Source: Noviluteimonas gilva
Lineage (GTDB): Bacteria > Pseudomonadota > Gammaproteobacteria > Xanthomonadales > Xanthomonadaceae
NCBI RefSeq assembly: GCF_009740395.1
Contig: NZ_WOXT01000002.1
Span: forward strand, 682,001 to 746,000
Length of the DNA: 64,000 bases
Direction: 5' to 3'
Below are positions 38,172 to 48,099 of the stretch, piece by piece; the stretch's first letter is position 1; every line of letters starts with the position of its first letter. A model generated the notes under the pieces. It was not told where the DNA came from and made no database searches. It was given only the letters and a program-made list of their open reading frames with translations. The position numbers were made by a program, and so were the translations under genes.

Positions 38172-41100
38172 ATGCAGCGGTCTGCGCGTCCGAACGGAGT
38201 CGGGGGTGCGTTTCGGAAGGCGGTCGGGTGGGCGGCGGTGGCCGCCTTGGCATTCGGTTTCGCCGCGGGCTGCAAACCGCAGCCGGGGGGTGAACTCCCG
38301 GAAGTGAGCGGCGAGAAGATCGCCGCCAAGAAAGCACAGGTCGCCGGGTTCGGCCTGGTGGCCGCGTATCCCGACCAGCAAGGCGACACGCTCGCGCTGG
38401 CGCTGGAATTCAGCAAGCCGCTGGTGGGCACGCAGGACTTCGACGACCTGCTGTCGGTCACCGACAAGGTCGGCGCGCCGATCAAGGGCAGCTGGGTGCT
38501 CGACGACAAGGGCGACGACGAAGGCCGCGTGCTGCGTTTCCCGCACGTGGAAGCCGACCGCGATTACATCGTGACCATCCCGGCCAAGCTCACCGCCGCC
38601 GACGGCCGCACGCTGAAGGAAGACATCCGCCGCACGGTGCACACCGGGCCGCTCGATCCGGTCGTCGGCTTCGCCTCGCAAGGCAGAGTGCTGCCGGCGC
38701 GCGAAAGCCGCGGCCTGCCGGTGGTGTCGATCAACGTACCGGAAGTCGACGTCGAATTCCTGCGCATCAAGGACAACGAACTCCCGCGCTTCTTCGCCGA
38801 GTTCCAGCGCGGCGGCCGACGCGGCACCTGGGATCTGGAACGCGATTACACCTGGGACGACGACTCGGGCGACTCGCACAGCCGCACGCCTTTGTCCAAG
38901 CTCGCCGAACCGGTCTACGTCAATCGCTTCACGCTCGGTGGCAAGACCAACGAGCGCGTGCTGACCTACCTGCCGCTGCAGGACATCACCGAGCTGCAAA
39001 AGCCCGGCCTCTACTTCGCGGTGATGAAGCGCACCGGCCAGTTCACCGATCAGTACGACACCGCGTTCTTCACCGTCAGCGACCTCGGCCTGCACACGCG
39101 CGCCTACAAGGATCGTCTGTTCGTGCACGCCGCTTCCTTGCAAACGGGCAACGCGCAAGCCACGGTCGAACTCAAGGTGCTCGATGCGAAAGGCGAGGCC
39201 ATCCTGAAGGCCAGCACCGATCGCAACGGCAACGCGCTGCTGCCGTACAAGCTCGATGCGACGCATGTCCTGGTCGCCACGCACGGCACCGATGTGTCGA
39301 TGCTGCCGTTCAATCAACCGGCGCTCGACCTCTCCGAATTCGCGGTTTCGGGCCGCGAACAAGCGTGGTTCGATGTGTTCGCATGGTCGGGCCGCGACCT
39401 GTATCGCCCCGGCGAAACGGTCCGCATCTCCGCGTTGTTGCGCGATCAGGACGGCCAGCCGATCGATACGAAGGGCAAGGCGCCGCAACCGATCTTCGTG
39501 CGCTACGTGCAACCCGACGGCAAGGCGTTGCTTGAAACGCGCCTGCAACCCGACGCGCAGGGCTACGTCCGCCACGCGCAGGCGATTCCCGCCGATGCCG
39601 CCACTGGTCGCTGGCGCGTGGAATTCCGCACCGATCCTTCCAGCAAGGACGCGGTGCAGGGCATGACGCTGCGCATCGAAGAGTTCCTGCCCGAGCGCAT
39701 GAAGCTCGACCTCGACGCACCGGCGCGCCTCGCGTTCGGCCAGCCGATGCAATTGAAGGCGACCGGCGCGTATCTCTACGGCGCGCCCGCCGCCGGCAAT
39801 CGCTTCACCGCGAAACTCGCCGTCGCCGTCGAACAACATCCGATCGAATCGCTGAAGGGCTGGTTCTTCGGCGACCCGACGCTCGCGCTGCCGAAGGAAG
39901 CCAAGGACATCGTCGACACCAAGTTCGGCGAGGACGGCACGCTGGTGCAGCCCATCGAGCTGGCGAAGGAAGCCAAACCCGTCACGCCGATCGCCGCGAT
40001 CGTCACCGGCAGCGTGTTCGAAACCGGCGGGCGCAGCGTCAATCGTTCGATCACGCGCGTGGTGTGGCCGGCCGAAACGCTCGTCGGCGTGCGTCCGTTG
40101 TTCGACGACAAGGAAGGTCCGGGCTCGCAATCCAACGCCGGATTCGAACTCGCGCGTTACTCCGCCGACGGCGCGATGCGCGCCGTGCAGGGCGCGCGCG
40201 TCACGCTGATGCGCGAGAAGCGCGACTACCACTGGGCGTGGGAAGACGACGGCGGTTGGGACTACGACTACACCAGCCGCTGGTCGGCGATCGAAACGCG
40301 CGACATCGACCTGGGCACGAGCGCCGTGCGCATCAACTTCCCGGTGGAGTGGGGCAGCTACCGTATCGACGTCTACGATCCGACGACCAAACTCACGACG
40401 CGCTATCCCTTCACCGCCGGCTGGAGCTGGGACGACGAGAACCGCGGCCTCGACGCGCGCCCCGACAAGGTCAAGCTCGCGCTCGACAAGACGCATTACC
40501 GCGCCGGCGACACGATGAAAGTCACCGTGACGCCCCCGCACGCAGGCGAAGGCCTGCTGATGGTCGAGAGCGACAAGATGCTCTTCGTCCAGGGCATCAC
40601 GGCGAAGGCGGGCAGCACGTTCGAGATTCCGGTGACGAAGGAATTCGAGCGTCACGATGTGTACGTCACCGCGCTCGTGTTCCGCGGCGGCAGCGCGCGG
40701 AGCAAGGTCACGCCTGCGCGCGCCGTGGGCGTGGCGCATGTCGTGATGGATCGTCGTGATCGCACGATCGCCATCGGGGTCGCCGTTCCCAAGGCGATGC
40801 GCCCCCAACAAAAGCTGCCGGTCGTCGTCAGCGCGCCGCAACTGGCGGGGCAGGTGGCGTATGTGTCGGTGGCGGCGGTCGACGTCGGCATCCTCAACAT
40901 CACGCGCTTCCCGGTGCCCAATGCGGCCGAGCATTTCTTCGCGCAACGCCGCCTGGGCGTGGATGCGTACGACTTGTACGGCCGCGTGATCGAAAGCTTC
41001 GACGGCGACACCGCGAAGATCCGCTTCGGCGGCGACATGGCCGCGCCGCTCGCCTTGCCGCAAGCGCGCAGGCCGACTTCGCGCGTGCAGACGGTCGATC

Positions 41101-43160
41101 TGTTCAGCGGCCCGGTGAAACTGGATGCGAAGGGCATCGCCCGCGTGAAGCTCGACGTGCCCGACTTCAACGGCACGCTGCGTGTGTCCGCGCTCGTGTG
41201 GTCCGGCGGCAAGTACGGCAGCCGTGCGAACGAAACGCTCGTGCGCGCGCCGGTGCTGGCCGAAGCGAGCATGCCGCGCGTGCTCGCACCGGGCGACAAG
41301 AGCAACGTGACGCTCGATGTGCAGAACTTCACGGGTCAACCCGGGACGTTCAAGGTGCAGGTCGATGGCATCGGTCCGTTGTCGATCGGCAACGGCAGCC
41401 GCACGGTGAAGCTCGCGAAGGACGAGCGCGTGACGCTGACCTTCCCCTTGCAGGCGAAGGAAGGCTTCTCGACCGCGCAGGTGCGCGTGCGCGTCGATGG
41501 CAACGGCCATCCGGTCGATCGCAAATACGATCTGCCCGTGCGTGCCGCGTGGCCGCAGGTGATGCGCACGCGCAGCGTCACGCTGCAAGCGAATGGCCCG
41601 ATCGCATTGGACAAGGAACTCGCCGCGGGCCTGATGCCGGACTCGGTGCGTGGACGCCTGGTGGTCAGCGCGTTCCCGCCGATTCCCTTCGCCGCCGCGC
41701 TCGTGGACGTCCTGCAGTATCCCTACGGCTGCGCCGAGCAAACGACGAGCAAGGGCTTCGCCACGCTCGTGCTCGACGATGCGACCGCGAAACTGCTCGG
41801 CGTGCCGCCGCTCGGCGACAAGGTGCGTCGCGATCGCATCGCGGGGGCGCTCGCGCGTCTTTCGGGCATGCAGGTCGCGTCCGGGCACTTCTCGTTGTGG
41901 GGTGGCGAGGACATGGTCGATCCCTCGCTGACGCCCTACATCGCCGAGTTCCTGCTCGACGCGCGCGAAGCCGGCTTCGCCGTGCCCGAAGCGATGTTGC
42001 AGAAGACGCTGAAGGCGCTCAACGAAGACCTGCTCTCCGGTGGCCCGCAGTTCTACAACTACGACCATCGCGCGCACCTGATGTTCGCGTATCGCGCGCA
42101 CGCCGGTTATGCGCTGGCCCGCGTCAACCGCGCGCCGCTCGGCACGCTGCGCGCGCTGTACGACGACGAACGCAGCAAGGCCGAAACCGGCTTGCCGCTC
42201 GTGCGCCTGGGCATCGCGTTGTCGTTGCAGGGCGACCGACGCCGTGGCGCGAAGGCGATCGCCGAAGGCTTCGCGTTCGATGATTCCAAGCGCCCCGATT
42301 ACCTCGGCGACTACGGCACGCGCCTGCGCGACGACGCGATGATGATCGCGCTGGTGCACGAGCGCGGGCTTGCGAAACCGGAGTACGACGCGCGCACCAT
42401 CAAGCTCGGTCGCGAGCTCGACGTACGCCGCAAGGAACGTTGGTTCTGGCTCAGCACGCAGGAACAGGTATCGATCGCCCGCATGGGCAAGGCGTTGATG
42501 CGCGGCAAGGGCAAGGTGGTCGCGGGCCAGTGGATCGGCGCGAACGAACGCAGCGACGTCGCGAACGTGCCGATGACCGGCCGTGTCGTCGATGGCGGCG
42601 CGCTCGACCTGCGCTTCGTCCCGAGCACGCCGCCGCCGTACTACGTGAGCATGGAAGTCGCCGGCATCCCGCGTGAAGCGCCGCCGGTCGACAAGTCCGT
42701 GCTCGACATCAAGCGCGAGTACTACACCACCGATGGCAAGCGCTGGGAGGGCAACTCGCTCGCCGAAGGCGACAGCCTGATCGTGCTGCTCACGGTGAAG
42801 ACCTCGGAGAAGATGCCGGACGCGCTGGTGACCGACCTGTTGCCCGCGGGCCTGGAGATCGAGAACTTCAACCTGGGCGATGCGAAGCAGTGGGCGGGCG
42901 TGGTGATCGACGGCATCGAGATCGCCAACCGCGACCGCGCGAGCGAGATCATCCACGAAGAGTTCCGCGACGACCGTTACGCCGCCGCGCTCAAGCTCGA
43001 TCGCTACGACACCGCGCGCCTGTTCTACCTCGTGCGCGCGGTGACGCCGGGCACGTACGCGGTGCCGCCGCCGCAGGCGGAAGACATGTATCGGCCGGAG
43101 ATTCGCGGCACGGGCGCGCGCACGCCCGCGACGATCACGGTGACGCAACCGGGGCAATGA
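38172..43160 (+). CDS. Bacterial alpha-2-macroglobulin lipoprotein (YfhM-type)
   Basis: A 1662-residue lipoprotein; the lipobox is FAAGC near residue 34. The body is a chain of macroglobulin domains (MG1 to about residue 1000), a bait-like segment, and the thioester domain whose CAEQ motif (YPYGCAEQT, C1187-Q1190) is intact. So it should trap proteases covalently on the periplasmic face of the inner membrane. It is followed by pbpC with an ATGA overlap. That pairing is well known: the macroglobulin guards against proteases that breach the wall while PBP1C repairs it. AGGGG precedes the ATG by 8 bases. Confidence 0.95.
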   Translation: MQRSARPNGVGGAFRKAVGWAAVAALAFGFAAGCKPQPGGELPEVSGEKIAAKKAQVAGFGLVAAYPDQQGDTLALALEFSKPLVGTQDFDDLLSVTDKVGAPIKGSWVLDDKGDDEGRVLRFPHVEADRDYIVTIPAKLTAADGRTLKEDIRRTVHTGPLDPVVGFASQGRVLPARESRGLPVVSINVPEVDVEFLRIKDNELPRFFAEFQRGGRRGTWDLERDYTWDDDSGDSHSRTPLSKLAEPVYVNRFTLGGKTNERVLTYLPLQDITELQKPGLYFAVMKRTGQFTDQYDTAFFTVSDLGLHTRAYKDRLFVHAASLQTGNAQATVELKVLDAKGEAILKASTDRNGNALLPYKLDATHVLVATHGTDVSMLPFNQPALDLSEFAVSGREQAWFDVFAWSGRDLYRPGETVRISALLRDQDGQPIDTKGKAPQPIFVRYVQPDGKALLETRLQPDAQGYVRHAQAIPADAATGRWRVEFRTDPSSKDAVQGMTLRIEEFLPERMKLDLDAPARLAFGQPMQLKATGAYLYGAPAAGNRFTAKLAVAVEQHPIESLKGWFFGDPTLALPKEAKDIVDTKFGEDGTLVQPIELAKEAKPVTPIAAIVTGSVFETGGRSVNRSITRVVWPAETLVGVRPLFDDKEGPGSQSNAGFELARYSADGAMRAVQGARVTLMREKRDYHWAWEDDGGWDYDYTSRWSAIETRDIDLGTSAVRINFPVEWGSYRIDVYDPTTKLTTRYPFTAGWSWDDENRGLDARPDKVKLALDKTHYRAGDTMKVTVTPPHAGEGLLMVESDKMLFVQGITAKAGSTFEIPVTKEFERHDVYVTALVFRGGSARSKVTPARAVGVAHVVMDRRDRTIAIGVAVPKAMRPQQKLPVVVSAPQLAGQVAYVSVAAVDVGILNITRFPVPNAAEHFFAQRRLGVDAYDLYGRVIESFDGDTAKIRFGGDMAAPLALPQARRPTSRVQTVDLFSGPVKLDAKGIARVKLDVPDFNGTLRVSALVWSGGKYGSRANETLVRAPVLAEASMPRVLAPGDKSNVTLDVQNFTGQPGTFKVQVDGIGPLSIGNGSRTVKLAKDERVTLTFPLQAKEGFSTAQVRVRVDGNGHPVDRKYDLPVRAAWPQVMRTRSVTLQANGPIALDKELAAGLMPDSVRGRLVVSAFPPIPFAAALVDVLQYPYGCAEQTTSKGFATLVLDDATAKLLGVPPLGDKVRRDRIAGALARLSGMQVASGHFSLWGGEDMVDPSLTPYIAEFLLDAREAGFAVPEAMLQKTLKALNEDLLSGGPQFYNYDHRAHLMFAYRAHAGYALARVNRAPLGTLRALYDDERSKAETGLPLVRLGIALSLQGDRRRGAKAIAEGFAFDDSKRPDYLGDYGTRLRDDAMMIALVHERGLAKPEYDARTIKLGRELDVRRKERWFWLSTQEQVSIARMGKALMRGKGKVVAGQWIGANERSDVANVPMTGRVVDGGALDLRFVPSTPPPYYVSMEVAGIPREAPPVDKSVLDIKREYYTTDGKRWEGNSLAEGDSLIVLLTVKTSEKMPDALVTDLLPAGLEIENFNLGDAKQWAGVVIDGIEIANRDRASEIIHEEFRDDRYAAALKLDRYDTARLFYLVRAVTPGTYAVPPPQAEDMYRPEIRGTGARTPATITVTQPGQ

Positions 43161-45517
43161 CCGTGCGCAGTCGAAGTCGGTGGTGGTGGCGGGGTTTGCT
43201 GGCAGTCGAGGTGCTGTTCGTCCTCGCGCTGTTGGCGGACCTCGCGTTCCCCGTGCCGTTGCCCGATGGGCGCGGCGCGGGGGCGATCGTCCTGGCACGC
43301 GACGGCACACCGTTGCGCGCCTTCGCCGATCGCGACGGTGTGTGGCGTTACCCCGCGTCGCTCGACCGCGTTTCGCCCTTGTACGTGCAAGCGTTGATCG
43401 GCTACGAGGATCGGTGGTTCTACAAACATCCCGGCATCAATCCGATCGCGCTCGCGCGCGCGGCGGGGCAGTGGGTGCGGCACGGCCGTGTCGTGTCGGG
43501 TGGTTCGACGTTGACGATGCAGGTCGCGCGCATCCTCGATCCGCCGCGGCCGGGGCGTCGCAGCGTGTTCGACAAGACGCGGCAGATGGCGCGCGCGCTG
43601 CAACTGGAAGTGCATCTGTCCAAGCGCGAGATCCTCGCGCTGTACCTGGATCGCGCGCCGTTCGGCGGCACGATCGAAGGTGTCGAAGCCGCCAGCTGGG
43701 CGTATCTCGGCAAGCCGGCGTCACGCTTGTCGCATGCGGAAGCGGCGTTGCTCGTCGTCTTGCCGCAATCGCCGAGCCGCCTGCGGCCGGATCGCGAGCC
43801 CGAGCGCGCACGCGTCGCACGCGACAAGGTGCTCGCGCGGATGGCGACGCAGGGGCTGTGGTCGGCCGATGACGTGCGCGAGGCGCGTGTCGAGCCCGTC
43901 GTTGCGCGTGCGCTCGAGCCGCCGCGTCATGCGCAGTTGCTCGCGCAACGCCTGCGCGATGCGTCGCCGGGCGTCGCGCGCATTCGCTCGACGATCGACA
44001 ATGATCTGCAACGGATGCTGGAAGAGCGCGTTTCCGCGTACTTCTCCGACTTACCGCCGCGCACGTCCGCCGCGCTGCTGGTCGTCGACAACGCGACGCT
44101 GGAAGCGCGGGCTTACGTCGGTTCCGTCGAATTCGGCGATCCGCAGCGCCTGGGCCACGTCGACATGGTGAAGGCCTGGCGTTCGCCGGGTTCGACACTC
44201 AAGCCTTTCCTCTATGGCCTCGCGCTCGACGATGGTTTGATCCATTCGGAAAGTCTGCTCGTGGATGCGCCGCAATCCTTCGGCGATTACCGGCCCGGCA
44301 ACTTCGACATGGCGTTCAACGGGCCCGTGGCCGCATCGGAAGCCTTGCGTCTGTCCTTGAACGTGCCCGCGGTCGATCTGCTCGATCGCGTCGGCCCCGC
44401 ACGTTTCGCCGCACGGCTGGAGAATGCGGGCATCGCGTTGAAGTGGCCGCAGGGTGGAGCGCCCAATCTCGCGATGATCCTCGGTGGCACGGGTGCGCGC
44501 CTGGAGGATCTCGTCGGTGCGTATGCGGCGCTCAATCGCGATGGTATCGCCGGTCGCGTACGTTATCGGGCGGATGCACCGCGCGTCGATCGACGACTGC
44601 TGTCGCCCGGTGCGGCATGGATCGTGCGCGAGATCCTCGAAGCGCATGCGCGCCCCGGCAGCGTGGCCGACACCTTCGACCCGCGTTCGCGCATGCGCGT
44701 GGCATGGAAGACGGGCACGAGTTACGGCTATCGCGATGCGTGGGCGCTCGGCAGCACGCGGCGTTATACCGTCGGCGTGTGGGTCGGTCGTCCTGATGGC
44801 ACGCCGTTGCCTGGACAGTACGGCGCGATGACAGCGTTGCCCCTGTTGTTCGAAACCATCGACAGCCTGCCGACGGCTGCGGTCGACAGTGCGCCGCGTC
44901 CGCCACCGACTGGCGTGGAAGAAATCGAAGTGTGCTGGCCGCTCGGTTTGCCGCCCGATCCCGCGACCCCGGAACTGTGCCGCAAGAAACGCGAAGCGTG
45001 GACGCTCGATGGCAACGTGCCGCCGACCTTCGCCGAACGCGATGCGCGCCTGTGGAACGCGGGCGTCGAGCGCTTCGATGTCGACGCACGCACCGGCCAA
45101 CGCCTCACCGCCGAGTGCAGTGCGCAACACCCACGCAAACCCGCGGAACTCGCCCGCTGGCCCGCGCTCGCATCGCCCTGGCTCTCCGACGAAACGCGCG
45201 CGGCCGCGACCTTGCCCGCGCGCGCATCCGATTGCGAACCCGACAGCCGCGATGCCACGCAGTCGCTGCGCATCGATGGCCTCGTCGACCGCGCGACGCT
45301 CGCGCGTCCGTCGAACAGTTCGGCACCGCTGCGGCTTTCCGTGCGCGCGCTCGGGAGCGAAGCGCGCATTCGTTGGCTCATCGACGGCCGCATGGTCGGC
45401 GAAACGCGCGGCGCGGCGCCGTTCGATTTCGACTTCGCCGAACACGGCGCGCACACGCTGACCGCGTTGGCGGAAACCGGTGCGTGGTCGGCGATCGGTT
45501 TCCGGGTGATGGAATAG
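43157..45517 (+). CDS. pbpC: Penicillin-binding protein 1C
   Basis: A 786-residue bifunctional peptidoglycan synthase with one N-terminal membrane helix (residues about 12-30). The glycosyltransferase domain has the catalytic E84 in GYEDRWFYKHPG and GGSTLTMQVAR. The transpeptidase domain has the nucleophile S346 in SPGSTLKP and the KTG box in WKTGTS. A C-terminal BiPBP domain starts near residue 690. PBP1C is thought to repair wall damage with its macroglobulin partner encoded just upstream (ATGA overlap). The stop codon abuts the stop of the convergent peroxiredoxin gene with no base between them. Confidence 0.95.
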   Translation: MTVRSRSRWWWRGLLAVEVLFVLALLADLAFPVPLPDGRGAGAIVLARDGTPLRAFADRDGVWRYPASLDRVSPLYVQALIGYEDRWFYKHPGINPIALARAAGQWVRHGRVVSGGSTLTMQVARILDPPRPGRRSVFDKTRQMARALQLEVHLSKREILALYLDRAPFGGTIEGVEAASWAYLGKPASRLSHAEAALLVVLPQSPSRLRPDREPERARVARDKVLARMATQGLWSADDVREARVEPVVARALEPPRHAQLLAQRLRDASPGVARIRSTIDNDLQRMLEERVSAYFSDLPPRTSAALLVVDNATLEARAYVGSVEFGDPQRLGHVDMVKAWRSPGSTLKPFLYGLALDDGLIHSESLLVDAPQSFGDYRPGNFDMAFNGPVAASEALRLSLNVPAVDLLDRVGPARFAARLENAGIALKWPQGGAPNLAMILGGTGARLEDLVGAYAALNRDGIAGRVRYRADAPRVDRRLLSPGAAWIVREILEAHARPGSVADTFDPRSRMRVAWKTGTSYGYRDAWALGSTRRYTVGVWVGRPDGTPLPGQYGAMTALPLLFETIDSLPTAAVDSAPRPPPTGVEEIEVCWPLGLPPDPATPELCRKKREAWTLDGNVPPTFAERDARLWNAGVERFDVDARTGQRLTAECSAQHPRKPAELARWPALASPWLSDETRAAATLPARASDCEPDSRDATQSLRIDGLVDRATLARPSNSSAPLRLSVRALGSEARIRWLIDGRMVGETRGAAPFDFDFAEHGAHTLTALAETGAWSAIGFRVME

Positions 45518-45997
45518 TTAGCCCAGTTGCTCGAGCACGTACTCGGCCGACGACACGCGGAACTCGCCCGGCGCTTCGACATGCAGCTGCTTCACCACGC
45601 CGTCTTCGGCGTACAGGGCGAAGCGCTTGGAGCGCGTGCCCATGCCGTAACCGCTCGCGTCCATTTCAAGGCCGAGTGCGCGCGAGAAATCGCCATTGCC
45701 GTCGGCCAGCATTTCCAGGCCCTGCGGCACGTGCTGCGATTCGCCCCAGGCCTTCATCACGAACGGATCGTTGACGGACATGCAGAGCACTTCGATGCCG
45801 CGCGCCTTGAAGTCTTCGTAATGCTGCACGAAGCCGGGCAGGTGGCGTTCCGAACACGTCGGCGTGAACGCGCCGGGCACCGCGAACAGCAGCACCTTCT
45901 TGTCGTCGAACAGCGCGTGCGTATCCACCGTCTCCACGCCTTCGCGGATGCGCTTGAGGGTGACTTCGGGGATGCGATCGCCGATCTGGATGGACAT
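45518..45997 (-). CDS. Peroxiredoxin, Prx5-type
   Basis: A 159-residue peroxiredoxin of the Prx5/AhpE-like group. The peroxidatic cysteine is C48 in PGAFTPTCSERHLPGF, the group signature. A second cysteine (C72, EVLCMSVNDPF) lies where Prx5 proteins have a buried residue, so the enzyme is probably a 1-Cys or glutaredoxin/glutathione-dependent form. It reduces hydrogen peroxide and alkyl hydroperoxides in the cytoplasm. It is divergent from cbpA (80-base gap), where the promoters of both must lie. Confidence 0.93.
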   Translation of the reverse strand: MSIQIGDRIPEVTLKRIREGVETVDTHALFDDKKVLLFAVPGAFTPTCSERHLPGFVQHYEDFKARGIEVLCMSVNDPFVMKAWGESQHVPQGLEMLADGNGDFSRALGLEMDASGYGMGTRSKRFALYAEDGVVKQLHVEAPGEFRVSSAEYVLEQLG

Positions 45998-46076
45998 GGG
46001 GGAATCCTCGATGGGGGCAGACCACCGAGTTTAGGCGATGATCCCGCCTCGACGGCGTTGCGGTAGGCTTTCGCGC

Positions 46077-46970
46077 ATGGAATTCAAGGACTACTACCAG
46101 ATCCTCGGCGTGGAGCCCGGCGCGGGCGACTCGGAGATCAAGACCGCGTACCGGCGCCTCGCGCGCAAGTACCACCCCGATGTGAGCAAGGAAGCGGGCG
46201 CCGAAGACAAGTTCAAGGCCGTCAACGAGGCCTATGAAGCCTTGCGCGATCCGCAGAAGCGCGCCGCCTACGATCAGTTGCGCGCACGCGGCTATCGCCC
46301 GGGCGACGACGTGCAGCCGCCGCCCGGCGGTTTCCACGGCGGCCAGGGCGATTTCGATTTCGACGAAATCTTCGCCGGCGGTGGCGCGGGCGGTGGCTTC
46401 TCCGATTTCTTCGAATCGTTGTTCGGCCGCCAGCGCGGCGGACCCGGCGGTGGTCCGGGTCCACGTCCACAAGCGCGGGGTGATACGCGCGCGAAGCTCG
46501 CGGTGCCGTTGGAGTCGGTGTACAGCGGCGGCAACGTGCGCATCGGCGTCAACGGCCGCACGCTCGACATCAAGGTGCCCAAGGGCATCAAGCCGGGGCA
46601 ATCGATCCGCCTCGGGAAGCAGGGCAACAACGGCGGCGATCTGTATCTGGAGATCGAGTACGCCGCGCATCCGCAATTCGAAGTGGACGGGCGCAACATC
46701 CTGCATGTGTTGCCGCTCGCGCCGTGGGAAGCCGCATTGGGTGCGACGGTGAGCGTGCCGACGTTGGGTGGTCCGGTGGAACTCAAGATTCCCGCGGATT
46801 CGGAGTCGGGCCGCAAGTTGCGTTTGCGTGGGCGCGGTTTGCCGGGACAACCGCCCGGCGATGAGATCGTCGAACTGGAGATCCTCGCGCCGCGCGCGCA
46901 TTCGAACGAACAGCGCGAAGCGTATGAACGCATGCGTGATGCGTTCGGTGATGATTGGCGGCGGGAATGA
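46077..46970 (+). CDS. cbpA: DnaJ-class co-chaperone CbpA
   Basis: A 297-residue type II J-protein. The J domain is residues 1-70, with the HPD motif in KYHPDVSKE. A Gly/Phe-rich linker (residues 75-135) follows, and then two beta-barrel client-binding domains; the cysteine zinc finger of DnaJ is absent, as in CbpA. It stimulates DnaK ATPase and may bind curved DNA in stationary phase. CbpM, its usual partner, is not next to it. The stop overlaps the start of a small membrane-protein gene (ATGA). Confidence 0.92.
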   Translation: MEFKDYYQILGVEPGAGDSEIKTAYRRLARKYHPDVSKEAGAEDKFKAVNEAYEALRDPQKRAAYDQLRARGYRPGDDVQPPPGGFHGGQGDFDFDEIFAGGGAGGGFSDFFESLFGRQRGGPGGGPGPRPQARGDTRAKLAVPLESVYSGGNVRIGVNGRTLDIKVPKGIKPGQSIRLGKQGNNGGDLYLEIEYAAHPQFEVDGRNILHVLPLAPWEAALGATVSVPTLGGPVELKIPADSESGRKLRLRGRGLPGQPPGDEIVELEILAPRAHSNEQREAYERMRDAFGDDWRRE

Positions 46971-47362
46971 CGAATCCGTACGAGGCACCCGGGACGCTCA
47001 TTGCGGAAACGCGGACGCCTCCCGAAACCACCTGGCGATGGCTCGCATGGAGCGCATCGGCGCTGAGCCTGGTGCCGGTCGGGTTGCTCCTCAGCATCCT
47101 GTTCGACGATTGGCGCCAGGTTTCCGCTGACGCGCTCATCCTGTTCCTGTTTGTTCTGTTCGGGCTGCCTTGGCTGATCACGGGCGCTTGTCTGGCGATG
47201 TTGCGGAAGATGGCGCTCTGGCCGCTGTTGCTCCTCACCTTGATGACGGGGTGGGTTTGGGGCTTCAACATGCACCTACGCGATCCGTCGGTCGCACTGG
47301 GTTACACACTGGCGATGCTGGCCATCGTGCTTTGGCTGCGGAAGCGCCGCGCCCTCGTCTGA
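46967..47362 (+). CDS. Hypothetical four-helix membrane protein
   Basis: A 131-residue protein with about 22 polar residues followed by four hydrophobic helices (near residues 24-46, 56-79, 83-99 and 112-127) and a basic C-terminus, so an inner-membrane location is likely. I do not recognise the family. The short N-terminal text TNPYEAP resembles the start of several small xanthomonad membrane proteins. Its ATG overlaps the cbpA stop (ATGA), so it is translationally coupled to the co-chaperone, but no functional link can be read. Confidence 0.7.
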   Translation: MTNPYEAPGTLIAETRTPPETTWRWLAWSASALSLVPVGLLLSILFDDWRQVSADALILFLFVLFGLPWLITGACLAMLRKMALWPLLLLTLMTGWVWGFNMHLRDPSVALGYTLAMLAIVLWLRKRRALV

Positions 47363-47418
47363 GGTTGCGACGTTCACACCCCCTTTGGCACCCTGCGTCT
47401 TCGTAAAGGAGTCCAACG

Positions 47419-48039
47419 ATGTCGCGACCCCGCCATTTCTCGATGCTGCGCGACTTCCACCTGGCGGATTGGTTCACGCTCGCCAACGCGTTCTGCGGCA
47501 CCGGGGCGATCTTCGCGGCCATGCGCTTCCTGCAGGAAGGCGTGGTGCGCGACCTGCTGGTCGGCATGGCGCTGATCCCGCTGGCTTTCATCTTCGACGC
47601 GCTCGACGGGCGCGTGGCGCGCTGGCGCAAGTCGGCGTCCACGTTGGGCCGTGAGCTCGATTCGCTCGCCGACGTGATCTCTTTCGGCGTCGCGCCCGCG
47701 GCGCTGGGCTATGCCTGCGGCCTGCAGGGTGGGTGGGATTGGGTCGTGTTGTCGTACTTCGTCGGCTGCGGCGTGAGCCGCCTGGCGCGCTACAACGTCA
47801 CCGCCGAGGCGCTCTCGGGCGCTGACGACAAGGTGAAGTACTTCGAAGGCACGCCGATCCCCACCAGCCTGCTGATCGTGGTGCTGCTGGCCGTGGCCGC
47901 CATCCAGGGCCGCATCGGGGCGGATCTGTGGTTCGGGGTGGTCCATCTCGGGCCGTGGCAGCTGCATCCGCTGGTCCTGGTGTTCGCACTGTCGGGTTCG
48001 CTGATGATCAGCAAGACCCTGAAGATCCCGAAGTTCTGA
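47419..48039 (+). CDS. pssA: CDP-diacylglycerol--serine O-phosphatidyltransferase
   Basis: A 206-residue integral membrane enzyme with about six helices. The CDP-alcohol phosphatidyltransferase motif is intact (DG-x2-AR-x8-G-x3-D-x3-D, at DALDGRVARW through ELDSLAD near residue 62-84). The conserved SRLARYNVT and GTPIPTS texts point to the phosphatidylserine synthase branch. It makes phosphatidylserine, the precursor of phosphatidylethanolamine. An AAAGGAG site lies 8 bases before the ATG. Sixty bases separate it from phaE. Confidence 0.93.
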   Translation: MSRPRHFSMLRDFHLADWFTLANAFCGTGAIFAAMRFLQEGVVRDLLVGMALIPLAFIFDALDGRVARWRKSASTLGRELDSLADVISFGVAPAALGYACGLQGGWDWVVLSYFVGCGVSRLARYNVTAEALSGADDKVKYFEGTPIPTSLLIVVLLAVAAIQGRIGADLWFGVVHLGPWQLHPLVLVFALSGSLMISKTLKIPKF

Positions 48040-48099
48040 GGAAATGTGGCACTGCAACATTTCGAAGGATAGGATGCCCGCCTGACACGGGAGGCACGG

